A DNA stretch of 64,000 nucleotides from Prillingera fragicola. Lineage: Eukaryota; Basidiomycota; Tremellomycetes; Trichosporonales; Trichosporonaceae. Numbering within the stretch: the first letter of the stretch is position 1; each line of letters opens with the position of its first letter. Location of the stretch: assembly GCA_002335605.1 (NCBI GenBank), contig BEDY01000010.1, forward strand, positions 593,724 through 657,723, read 5' to 3'. Positions 54,508 through 64,000 of the stretch are shown one piece after another. The notes under the pieces were generated by a model. The model saw only the letters and a list, made by a program, of their open reading frames with translations. It was not told the origin of the DNA and did no database searches. A program made the translations under genes and the position numbers.

Positions 54508-56486
54508 ATGCCGCCGAAAGCACCACCAGTCTTGATTCCAGCTCTGGCGACCGCTCCAGAGCGAGAGTTTGCTGTCGGACGGCAGTACCTGGTTTCGCGA
54601 GGCAGTGGACAGTCTAGTAGGTACTCTCCACACACTGGAGGATATGGATGGCGAATCCAGACAGCTTAGCTTGAATAAAGAGACCCAAGCTGACATCCAG
54701 GACCCGCATCGGTTCTCAACTGGCGTCAGTCAAAGCTGGGCGCCACAGAGGTCTACATTAGCTTTGTCGGAGAAGACAAGCGCCTTGACGCCTGGATTCC
54801 TGCTTCTGCTCTTGGAGACGAAGTTGCGGCACCAGGACCAAGCCGCGAGTATGCCAATGATGCGGTAAGTACACCCTTTTTATGAGGCTGTTTCTCACTG
54901 TACAGGGCCCCTCTACACCGGGAGCTCAAGGTTTGGCATTAGCTCGTGCAGCTTCGCGGCAACCAGAAGATTCAGAAACGTCGACGCCAGAACGCGAGCA
55001 TGCCGCAGTGACTCGTGTTCGCAACTTTGAAGACGTCCGCTTTGGAGAGTATCTCATCAAGACCTGGTGAGTGCCTGCGCTTCCGCTCCAGAGGTCCAAC
55101 TGTAACTCTGTCCAGGTACTATTCTCCATACCCTATGCCGCTTGACATGGCCGCGCCTGGCTCACCATTGGCGCTTCCATCAGACCCAAAGAGGGGACGC
55201 AAACGCAAAGCAGAGGTAGCGAGCGACGATGCGGCCAAGGTGCGCCTGGCCTTGTCACGGAGTGCAAGCGACTTGCTCGCTACTGGTGTGGGCAAGGGAG
55301 GGGAAGGTGCACGAGGCCGGCTCTGGGCGTGTGATGTGAGTTCCCATGCCCGGATCGGCAGCTGAAACGTCAGTTATGCTTCAAGTATATGCGAACGCGG
55401 GCGGGATGGGACAAGCATACCGTGGGTCTTGGGTGCCTTTCTATCTGACAGGGCAGTCTACTTGCAGCCAGATGCAGCCGCCAGGGCGACGAGTCTACCA
55501 ACGAGGCAGTTACACGATCTGGGAAGTGGACGGAGCCCAGGCGACAGTGAGTCGGAGGTGTGAGCTTTGCTTACCGGATAGCTCTACTGCCAGAATCTCA
55601 GCTTGTTTGGCAAGCTGTTCATTGACCACAAGGTGAGCTATAAAAGTCCTGCTGTGCTGACGTGTAGTCCATTTTCTTTCACGTGGAAAACTTTCTCTTC
55701 TATGTGCTCTGTGATGCCGCCACATCTCGACGAGATCAGGTCATGGCATTCTTCTCCAAGGAGAAGATGTCCTACGACGACTACAATCTTGCCTGCATCG
55801 TCACCTTTCCACCATTCCAGAATCGAGGCTTTGGCAAGCTTCTTATCGAGTTCAGTGAGTGGTCGCGGAGAGTACAGTCGCTAATTGTAGGCTACTACCT
55901 GACCCGCCATCCAGCAACTCGTCCAGTCTCGCTGTCACCTGGAACACCAGAACGCCCACTATCAGATCTTGGCCACAAAGGCTACATTGCGTACTGGGTC
56001 GCAGTTGTCCTCCGGATCTGCCGCTCTCTACTTGCAGACGCGGAACCCGCACCGGCTGACAAGGCGCCAACATCAGCAGAAGGACGCAGCATGCGCGCGA
56101 GGAAGCCTGCAGTTCAGAGCAAGGACTCGACTGTCTGGTTCAACGGCGTCGAGTTTGTTAAGCGCGCGGACCCAGACCACGCCGGGCAGTACTCAGTGGC
56201 TAGCACGGCGACGTCGCTTGCCAAAGCCTGCCACTTGCGAGCAGATGACGTGCAGCTTGTGCTTGCCGAGCTTGGTTTCTTGAAGCACCGACGAACCATT
56301 CCGCGGCGGACTCGAGGAGCAGGAGCCGCCGGAGACAGGGATGTGGACATGGCAGACGATGAGCCGGAGCTTGGAGAGTGGAACGAGGTCGAGGTGGTCA
56401 TTACGCGCGACGCTGTGGACGCCATGTGGTCCAAATGGCGAGTCAAGGAGAATGGCATTCTAGACGAGCAGTACTCTCTGCTGTAG
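54508..56486 (+). CDS. MYST-family histone acetyltransferase with chromo-barrel (Esa1/KAT8-like)
   Basis: This protein should acetylate histone tails in the nucleus. The N-terminus, MPPKAPPVLIPALATAPERE, runs into a chromo-barrel: VLNWRQSKLGATEVYISFVG then EDKRLDAWIPASAL. The MYST domain opens RNFEDVRFGEYLIKTWYYSP. A zinc finger follows, LWACDLCFKYMRTRAGWDKH, then QPPGRRVYQRGSYTIWEVDG. The catalytic part has HVENFLFYVLCDAATSRRDQ, YDDYNLACIVTFPPFQNRGF and GKLLIEFS|YYLTR. These contain the conserved active-site Cys and Glu, and an acetyl-CoA loop QNRGFG in place of the usual QRMGYG. PLSDLGHKGYIAYW completes it. A loop with Arg/Ala-rich and Asp/Glu insertions sits before the C-terminal MWSKWRVKENGILDEQYSLL. 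Intron positions around the zinc finger are only partly resolved. Confidence 0.88.
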
Positions 56487-56685
56487 ATCTGTAGAGCATG
56501 TGCAAGCCTGCATATCGAGGCAACATCCATCATTGCATGCCACTGCACCGGACGCCACACTTGGGATAATCGATGGAAAACTCTTTGGGAAATATTCCCG
56601 CCTCCGCCATCGACGTCCATCTCAAGTTCAGTTCCAAGGTTACAAGCAGCCAACTCGCCCGACAACACTGCATCCACCCACCCCA

Positions 56686-57744
56686 ATGTCCGACGTAGCG
56701 AGCGCCCCGGCCGCCGGCCCCTCGCGCGCAGCGACGGTAGAGGACGAGTCGACCGCGCTGGCCGCCGAGGCCGGCGTCGTTGTTGCCTCGTCGAGCAGCT
56801 CGGCACCTGCTGCTGCGAATGGATCAACAAGCGCCGCCAACGGCGACGCGGACGACGACGACGAGCAGCTGGACGCCAACGGCCTGCCGAAGAACGCCTC
56901 CGAGACGCTGTACCTGCACAACCTGAACGAGAAAGTCAGGATACCAGGTGTGTACACCCCTGTGCCGGTGAGCGTGCGCTGACACCCGCAGTGATGAAGG
57001 AGACGCTCGCGTCCCTGTTCAAGCCCTACCACCCAGTCCAGCCTGTTGTCGCGCACCGCAACGTGCGTATGCGCGGACAAGCGTTTATCAGCTTTCACGA
57101 CAAGGCGAGCGCGGACCTCGCGCGGAGGGATGTCAACGAGTTTCCCCTGTACGGCAAGCCGATTGTAAGTCGACCGACACTGGGGGCTCGCTGACATGGT
57201 GCAGATTATCAGCTTTGCGCGGACACGCTCGGATGTCGTGGTAGAGAAGGCCGAGGGGGCCGAGGCGCTCGAGGAGTGGAAGAAGATCCGTGTCGAGGAC
57301 AAGAGTGCGTTTTTCCTTTGCTGCCAACACACTAACAGCGACAGAGGTGAGGCGACGAACAAATCCCGTCCGCCTAAAGTCGCGCGCCAAGCACAAGGCC
57401 GGCGCGAGCGAGGGCGCCGACGCGCCCTCGGCGGCCAAAAAGCCGCGACTCCAGATGCCCGACGAGTACCTGCCGCCCAACAATGTCTTGTTTGTGCAAA
57501 ACCTGCCCGAGGGAACGACGCAGGAGGACCTGCGCGAGGTGTTTGAGCAGCACGCTGGGCTTGTGGAAATTCGTACTATTGCCGCAAAGCGCGATATTGC
57601 CTTTGTCGAGTTTACAGACGAAGGGAGCGCGACGCTCGCAAAGGACGCCCTGCACAATTTCAAGATTGACGGCGAGACAAAGATGAAGGTGAGTTGCCTA
57701 CTGGGACGAGCTAACACGACCAGGTTACGTATGCGAGGAAGTAG
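56686..57744 (+). CDS. U1A/U2B''-type snRNP protein with two RRMs
   Basis: This is a spliceosomal RNA-binding protein of the SNRPA/SNRPB2 (Drosophila SNF) family. Exons are 56686-56947, 56992-57164, 57205-57304, 57345-57688 and 57724-57744. RRM1 has RNP2 TLYLHNLNEKVR and RNP1 MRGQAFISF, followed by LYGKPIIISFARTRSDVVV, matching the U1A/U2B'' pattern. A lysine-rich linker follows. RRM2 has RNP2 NVLFVQNLPEGTTQEDL and RNP1 RDIAFVEFTDEGSA, and the protein ends MKVTYARK, exactly as U1A-like proteins do. About 70 disordered residues (Ala/Ser/Asp) precede RRM1. Whether this single gene serves U1, U2 or both cannot be read from the window. Confidence 0.92.
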
Positions 57745-57901
57745 ACCATTTGTTCAGGATGTATACAGTTTCTCATGGCCGCACCCTCACATGGTATCTA
57801 ATGCATAAGGAAGCGCTCGGCGCAAGTCACTCTTGGGTTGATCGTTGACAGTCATCGCGATATGTAATAGGAGGAAGGGTTCGCTGTAATAACCTTCAGT
57901 G

Positions 57902-59818
57902 TTAAATCGGGAGGCGGCCCGCACGGAACACAGATTGCGTCGCGATACGGCGCGCCTGGTCGAGCGAAATGGCCTCGCGACGGAGCTGCGTGCCCGTGTC
58001 ATCGTCATCATCGTCGTCGTCGTCTTCACCACCACGCATACCGCGCATCGACGCGTTCATTGCTGGCGTACGCCCGGCCGCGCCAAACATGCCACCACCG
58101 GGACCCGGCGTAGGGAGCATTGGCGCACCAAAGACGGTGCTGCCGGGCGTAGCGCCAAAGGCCTTAAAGTCGGACACGATGCGGCGGGACGGCGACGCGG
58201 GCGACGTCGACAGCGTGGGCGGCGAGCCAACGGGTGCTGGAGCAAGTGCCTCTGCTGCAGCTGCAGAGGTGCGGCGAGGCGGCAGACGGCCGCCTGGCGT
58301 GTACTTGAAGCCCGACGCCTGGTTGTTTCGCCTGAACTTGTCGGTCAGGCGGCGGTCGGGCACTGACAGAATAAGCGGAGCTGCTTCCCAGATGTACTGG
58401 GCGTTCATCCACGTTGTCACATTCTTTCGCGAGTTTTCGGTCGAAATGTACACGTCGGGAAGCACGACCTGCTTGGTCTGCTCGTTGCGCAGCAAAAGGC
58501 GCTCATGCAGCTCCCTGAAGACTGGTCAGCAGGCACCCTTCGCTCGGTTACGCACTGGGCAACTTCCTCGACACTCTGCATCGTCTCGCCCTTCTCCTTG
58601 ACGCGCTCGGCAACTTCACGGCCAATCTCTGCGAACGTTAGTCTGAAACGGCGCACACAGTGACCCACCAGAGATGAGGCGCTCCATGTCCATGTTCTCG
58701 AGCACACTTCCAACAATCGTCATCGCCAAAAGATCGGCAGTCGTGAGGGGCAGCATCACGCCCGAGGTCATGTTGCAAATAGCACTGAAGAAGTCGACCG
58801 CCCGCTGCACGGTCAGCACACGCCGCCGCACCGGACTCACAGAGTAGTTGGACAGCGTCTCCTCGCAAGCGACCATGAACTAGACGTTAGCACACACTAG
58901 TCACGCCGAGACTTACAAAAGTGATACCATGCTGCGCCATGGTGCGCGCAACGACGAGCGGGTCGTGTCCTGTAAGAGTCAGCACTCATTTCGCCGCCTG
59001 TGCTAGACGACTTGCCATCTGGATCTCCCTGCTTGATCTCTGTCCTGTGTTAGTGGCGGTCTCACCCAGAACCTCCAAACTCACGATCACCACTCTCTCC
59101 GATACCTGGCATAGTTAGCATTGCTGCGCGGCACACCCAACTCACCATGGGGCGGGGCGTCGGCAATCAGAACTACCATGCGGGCGGCATCGCGTCGCCA
59201 CTCGAGCTCGGTAAGGCATGCCGCCATGGCAGCGGTGACAGCTTCGGGTCCGTCGCCACCACCAGCCGCTGCGTTGTGTTAGTTTGGCAGGGCGGCTACA
59301 GCCAAAGGTAGCTCACCAGTGAGACCCTTGAGGTAGGTCTGAATGTCGGCAATGTTCGAGGTGAACGTGTGGAACTTGTAGACGTAGGTATTGTCCTGCG
59401 GCTTGTGGTCACGGTAGTTTACAATCTGTTTCATCAGTCGGCACGGGCCAGCAATGTCCGACTGCACTCACGGCTACACGCAGGTCATCTGGTCCATTGA
59501 GACCCTCTTCGCCACGAATCATGTCGCAGATGGCAAAGATATGGTCGCGGACCGAGTTGATGTAACGCTGCATTGAGCCTGTGCAGTCGAGCACAAACAC
59601 TAGGTCACTGGCTGGTTAGATACTGGGCAGTAGACATTTGTTGCCACTCACATGCACTTTCGGCCCATGTGTGCGCCCGTGTCCTGGGTGAAGCGGACAT
59701 CATACGATGTGACGGGCGGTGGCCTGGGTGGCGCGGGCGTTGGGGTGCGATGCGGGTATGCCGCATAGTACGAAGAGTACGAGTAGCCAGATGAAGAGTC
59801 GTCAAACATGTCGTCCAT
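57902..59818 (-). CDS. von Willebrand factor A-domain protein
   Basis: The start at 59818 gives [22 protein letters not shown] and a Pro-rich stretch. After an intron (AT|T junction) the vWA domain opens [20 protein letters not shown], a MIDAS-like D-x-T-x-S metal site. Next are [49 protein letters not shown] and [16 protein letters not shown], then [14 protein letters not shown]. This type of vWA ([14 protein letters not shown]) is seen in fungal and Dictyostelium alpha-kinase vWA proteins, but no kinase domain follows here. Instead there are helical segments ([20 protein letters not shown]) and [20 protein letters not shown], then a Pro/Gly-rich tail with a nine-Asp run. Role unknown; probably a cytosolic protein-interaction factor. 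About ten short exons. Confidence 0.8.
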
Positions 59819-60765
59819 GCTGTTGCAAATGTGGTAAGAGTGACTGTAAGAGAGAGGTGTCGAACGGCCGAGTGTGCGCGTCTAGTAGTAGAGGAGGGGG
59901 CTTTGGGGTGGGGATGGAACACCGTGCGTTGTGGTACTGATCTGTAGAGTGCTGTGCTGAATTGGCGACTGTGCTTTTGACGCTGCCGGGGGAGGGGGAG
60001 GGGAGGTGAAGCGTACCAAAGACAGAGTACAGAGGGTATAGGATGCGTGCCAGAGTAGTCTATAGCAGTCGTTGTCAGTGGTCGAGGTGGACGAGGGATG
60101 ATGATAATAAATGTCCTCTACCAGTAGTCAGTCTGAGGCGCCAGGGGTCGCATGCACGCACCCTTGGCGTCATTGGCAGCCCGGACGGGGACAGCGGGAT
60201 CAATTTTACTCCTGCCACGTGCTATTTGCATGGCTCATCCATACATTCCACATGAGGCACGCATAAAAATGAGCGGAAGCATAATTCAAGCCATGTGGAC
60301 GGACCCTTATATGATCCTCCCCCCCATCGCTGGCAGGGCGCAAGGGGCGCAGGCACGGGCACGCGTCCCGACGGCAGCAGGTCTACCAGCCAGGCAGCGA
60401 GGTCAACAAGGTATCATCCATCTGCTACTTTCATCTTGCTTTGTATCCTCAGTCATTGACACTCACGCTTGATCACATCAAGGCACCCCCTTGGCTCCTG
60501 GCTCTGGACAGATCTACAGCAGTTATCAACTCTCTCTCCTTTTACTGTTCTTATCACGACAAACAACGAGAGAGCCAAACATTGCACCATTCCACCAAAC
60601 ACGCAGCCACACGACATTGCTCGAGCTGGTCAAGTCTAGTGCTCGCCACCGCTAGGGCCGCGATATCAACACTCGCCTCTAGCCGTCGCATAGACCCCTT
60701 GTCAACTACTGTTTACATCTTGACACTGCCAAACATCTAGATTCAAACAACCTTGGCTCACCCCA
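59819..60765. promoter_or_regulatory. Divergent promoter of the vWA and CLIP-like genes
   Basis: 947 bp between the two start codons, with no recognisable gene. The CLIP side (60500-60760) is CA/CT-rich. A GGGGGAGGGGGAGGGGAGG tract lies at about 59988-60006. Confidence 0.6.
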
Positions 60766-63700
60766 ATGTCTCGCCTTCCGACATTGTCGACGCCAGGGCG
60801 GCCTGTGAACGGGTCGCCCATGGGCTCTGGCATTCCTACACCAGCTTCTCGGCGTCCGCGCTCATCGCTCGGTCCCACCCAGCCAAAGCAGAGTGACGCC
60901 GAGATGGACCAAGCGCTTAAAGATCTCCTTCGACGCCGGCCTCCATCGAGTCTAGGCCGCGATGACCCCGACACACCGACGCAGGTCCCGTCGTCCTACA
61001 TGGCCCCCGAGAGGTCGATGCAGACCCCTCGCACCCCTGGATTGCGTCCAAAGACGCCCTCGTCCCTCGCGACTCCTACCTCGCGGCCCACTTCGCGGCC
61101 ATCGCTCGTGGGACGCCCATCGCTCTCGAGCTCTACTACGACTCCCCGGAGGCCGTCGATGGCAGCTTCAACTTCCACAACTCCGGCATATAGGCGGCCC
61201 GAGTCTCGGGCTGGCACCTATGACCCCAAGTGGGCTCCTGCGGTTGGAGATAGAGTACGCCTACCCCAGCATGGCTACGAGGGAACGTTGAGGTATCTCG
61301 GTGAGACTCACAACAGGGAAGGCACCTGGGCAGGAGTCGAGTTGGAAGGTGGCTTCCGCGGCAAGGGACGCAACGATGGTTCAGTTGATGGGTACGTCGT
61401 GTTAATCATGTTCCGCACTGACTCTCTAGGCACAAGTACTTTGAATGCCCTCCCAATTGCGGCATCTTCACTCTTGCAGAAAAGCTCGCTCCTCCCACCT
61501 CGGCACCTACAGGACCTTCTCGCCCGGCCTCGGTGGCCTCACATCGCTCGCTGGCCTCCTCGTACTCTGCGTCTGGGCGGGCCACGCCGTCACAGGAGCG
61601 CATGCGCCGTGGTGCCGCAACGCCCAATCAAGGCAGAACCGCAACTGCACGCGCCAAAGCCGAGGAGGACGCTGGCAACCAGACATTACTGGGGAACAGC
61701 AACGCCACCAATGTGGCTCGTGCAGAGGCGCGGGTAACGGCGGGGGCGAGGGCGAGCAAGTATCTCGGCATGACGGCCAAGCAGCTGGACGCACGGCAGG
61801 CAGGGACATCGTTGACTTCGAGCACCTCGACTCTTCACTCGAGCACGGCTACCACGCCCAAGGCAAGCAGGATCGGCATGACCGGAGCGACACCATCCCG
61901 GACTGGTCGACCCAGCATTGGAGGAGCAATGGTCACACCAAAGGCGCGCGGACCTCGGATGAGTGAGATGCCCCCACCACCGAGTCCTCAGCAGCCCAAG
62001 ACGACAAACGTCTCTCCCCTCCAGGAGGAGCTCAGGGAGCTGCGCCGTGTCAACGCTGAACTCGAGGAGCGACTCGCCAGCCACGACCAAGCTAAAGACG
62101 AGAGCAACGACGCCCAAGCGAGGGTGGAGGAGCTCGCGGCTGAGGTCAAAAAGGCTAAGGAAGAGGCCGAGGCTCTGCGCTCCCAGCTTACAACCTCGAA
62201 CGGCGACGCGGACACGGATCGTCAGCGCGCGGCAGAGCTCCAGGTCTCGGGCGGAAAGTTGCAGGAGGATCTCGATGCCAAGATCAAGGAGCTTGAAGAG
62301 CTGAAAAAGGAGATGCAGGTTGCGGAGGAGCGTGCGCAGGGCGAGCTTGAGGCTGGTATGGAGGCCAAGCGGGAGGAGGTGCGCAAGGAGCAGGAGCGCG
62401 CTGAGGCTGCTGAGAATGAGGCTGCTGAGCTTAAGCGGCTTGTTGACCAGTTGACGCTTGCCGGTAATGTGAGTCTGCGCTGTGGGAGCACAGCTAACGG
62501 TTTAGCAAATCATCGAGCTCAACGAGAGCAAGCAATATACCTTTGAGTGTCAGATCCGCGAGCTCGAGGACAAGTTGGCCAAGAACGACGAAGAGGTCAA
62601 GGAAGCCAAGAGGCTCAGCGCTGTTCCTGCCGTTGGTGGCGCATCGAGCAAGCCGGTGACGGCTGCCGAGATTGACAACGAGACCCTCAACGCACAGGTC
62701 AAGCACCTCCAGAACCGCATCATTAGTCTGGAAGAGCAGCTCGACGAGGCACATAGCCAGGCCGAGACCGACTCTGACGCCTGGAAGGAAAAGTACAACA
62801 AGACTACGGGTGACAAGAAGGATCTCGTCGACGAGCTGGAGCGCATGAAGGACGAGGTCGCTAGTCTTAAGAAGGAGGGCGTCGCGGCCAACACCCGCAA
62901 CGCCGAGTTGCAAGCTGCGCTCAAGGAGAACCAGGCTGCGCTCGAGGTTGCGCGTGCGGAGATTGAAACTCTGCGCGGCGAGGCTACGGTACGTTTTGCT
63001 ACCTTGATGGGGATGTTGCTGACTTTGTCCAGGAGGCCGAGTCTATGCGCGCTGGCGGTGCTTCAGAGGAGCACGAGACGAGGATTTCGGAGCTCCAGAG
63101 CAAGCTCAACAAGCTCCAGGGCTCGGACGTGCGGGCTACCGAGCTCGAGGCACAGGTCGCGTTACTGGAGAGCGAGGTTGCCAACGTGAGTAACACTGCC
63201 CTTGGATGCGTGCTTACGCTGCAGCTCAAGAACAAGCACGACTCTGCTGTCGGCGACGGACCCGACGAGGGCACGCCGCGCTCCATGTCGCGTCGCCCAC
63301 GCACGTCTACGGGCTCGATGGAGGAGGCCGAAAAGTCTATCCGCGGCTACCACCACATTATCAACGAGATGAAGGCCGAAAACTCGCAGCTCAAGAACAA
63401 GCAGGCCGACCTGGAAGAGGAGATTTCCATGCTCAAGGAGGAAGTCAAGCTTTTGCAGGACATCAACGAGACCGAGGACAGTCCCGCGGCTCTGCCGACC
63501 GAGGAGCTGAAAAAGCTCCGTGCGACCAACTCGGCCCAAGAGACCGCCATCAAAGAGTACGAGCGCGAAGTCTCAGAGCTCGAGAGCCTCATCGAGTCGA
63601 AAATCTACCACGAGGACGAGCTCGAGACGCGCCTGGCGGATCTCGAGCGCGACCTGGAGCGCTACCGGTCCAAGACTGCCGCCTCTGTCGTCGTCCCCGT

Positions 63701-63974
63701 CCCGTCCTCGCACTCACGCACACCCTCCATCACCTCCATCGCCTCGAGCCTCGGCGACGCGCCCGGGTCGGACATCCGCTGCGAGCTCTGCGAGGGCCCG
63801 CACGACCTCGACGCCTGCCCCGTCTTCTCCGGGTCGGCGTTCCAGGGTGGCGCAGCCAACGGCGGCGGAAGTGGCGGAACGAGCCCGTTGTCCGTCAAGA
63901 AGAAGAAGTGGTGTGCCGAGTGCCAGAGCGCCGCGCACAATACCGCAGAGTGTCCTATGGAGGACACTTTTTGA
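60766..63974 (+). CDS. CLIP-170-like CAP-Gly microtubule plus-end protein
   Basis: This is a cytoskeletal linker related to CLIP-170, Tip1 and Bik1. A Ser/Pro/Thr-rich basic N-terminus (about 160 residues) leads to one CAP-Gly domain: VGDRVRLPQHGYEGTLRYLG, WAGVELEGGF, GKGRNDGSVDGHKYFECPPN and CGIF. A small intron beginning at 61393 splits the domain. A second basic Ser-rich region follows, then a long coiled coil from about VSPLQEELRELRRVNAELEE to RADLERDLERYRSK. The C-terminus has two CCHC-like zinc knuckles, CELCEGPHDLDACPVF and WCAECQSAAHNTAECPMEDT. Zinc knuckles bind dynactin or CLASP-type partners in CLIP-170. The usual GKNDG of CAP-Gly is GRNDG here. Three further short introns lie in the coiled-coil part. 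The stop is 26 bp before the window end. Confidence 0.93.
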
Positions 63975-64000
63975 GGGAATCTGGCTAGTTAGGGGGGGGG
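63975..64000. other. Window end with G run
   Basis: After the CLIP stop the sequence ends in a run of G. This may be a real tract or a contig-end artefact. Confidence 0.5.

Overview
This window is nuclear DNA from a fungus, most likely a basidiomycete yeast of the Tremellomycetes (Trichosporonales/Cryptococcus relatives). That placement is inferred from several things. Almost every gene is interrupted by very short introns, many of 33-60 nt, with GTGAGT-like donors and a CTAAC/CTGAC branch site close to the acceptor. Genes are dense on both strands, third codon positions are GC-rich, and the gene set is fungal (Brr2, Noc4, Set3-like, velvet, Mch1-like). I see no rRNA, tRNA, CRISPR array, plasmid or phage feature, and no recognisable transposon.

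Layout, left to right. After about 2 kb without a gene: a CDP-alcohol phosphotransferase (+, 1966-3598); RPB12/RPABC4 (-) divergent from a ribosomal L1-fold ribosome-biogenesis protein (+, 4760-6203); an XLF/Nej1-like end-joining factor (-, 6279-7637); an unresolved small locus (-, about 8136-8460); a small membrane protein (+, 9392-9736); HMG-CoA reductase (-, 10133-14295); a DUF3830-type protein (-, 15915-16391); the spliceosomal helicase Brr2 (-, 16699-23199), divergent from a PHD+SET protein of the Set3 type (+, 24423-29048); NOC4 (-) divergent from a UBE2G1-type E2 (+, 31532-32589); POT1 (-, 32769-35890) divergent from an Mch1-like MFS transporter (+, 36335-38620); a disordered orphan protein (+, 39746-41053); pyruvate dehydrogenase E1 alpha (-, 41409-43043); a weakly supported hypothetical gene (+, about 43881-44674); a gene-poor stretch of about 4 kb; a velvet-domain regulator with a long Arg-Asp repeat tail (+, 48853-51503); a cupin protein (-, 51644-52382); an HMCES/SRAP protein (-) sharing a 242-bp promoter with a MYST histone acetyltransferase (+, 54508-56486); a U1A/U2B''-type RRM protein (+, 56686-57744); a von Willebrand A-domain protein (-, 57902-59818); and a CLIP-170-like CAP-Gly protein (+, 60766-63974).

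Functionally this is ordinary housekeeping euchromatin. There is no operon or cluster logic, although genome maintenance (XLF, POT1, HMCES), splicing (Brr2, U1A/U2B''), ribosome biogenesis (L1-fold protein, NOC4) and chromatin (Set3-like, MYST, velvet) each appear more than once. I found no convincing undescribed system. The best leads are smaller: a possible decayed duplicate exon inside the L1-protein intron, an SREBP-type site inside an HMG1 intron, introns in BRR2 and POT1 that are a multiple of three and lack stops, a GC-AG intron in POT1, PIP-box-like motifs in HMCES, the Arg-Asp repeat tail of the velvet protein, and a possibly transferred DUF3830 gene. All exon boundaries were derived by eye from reading frames and splice consensus.
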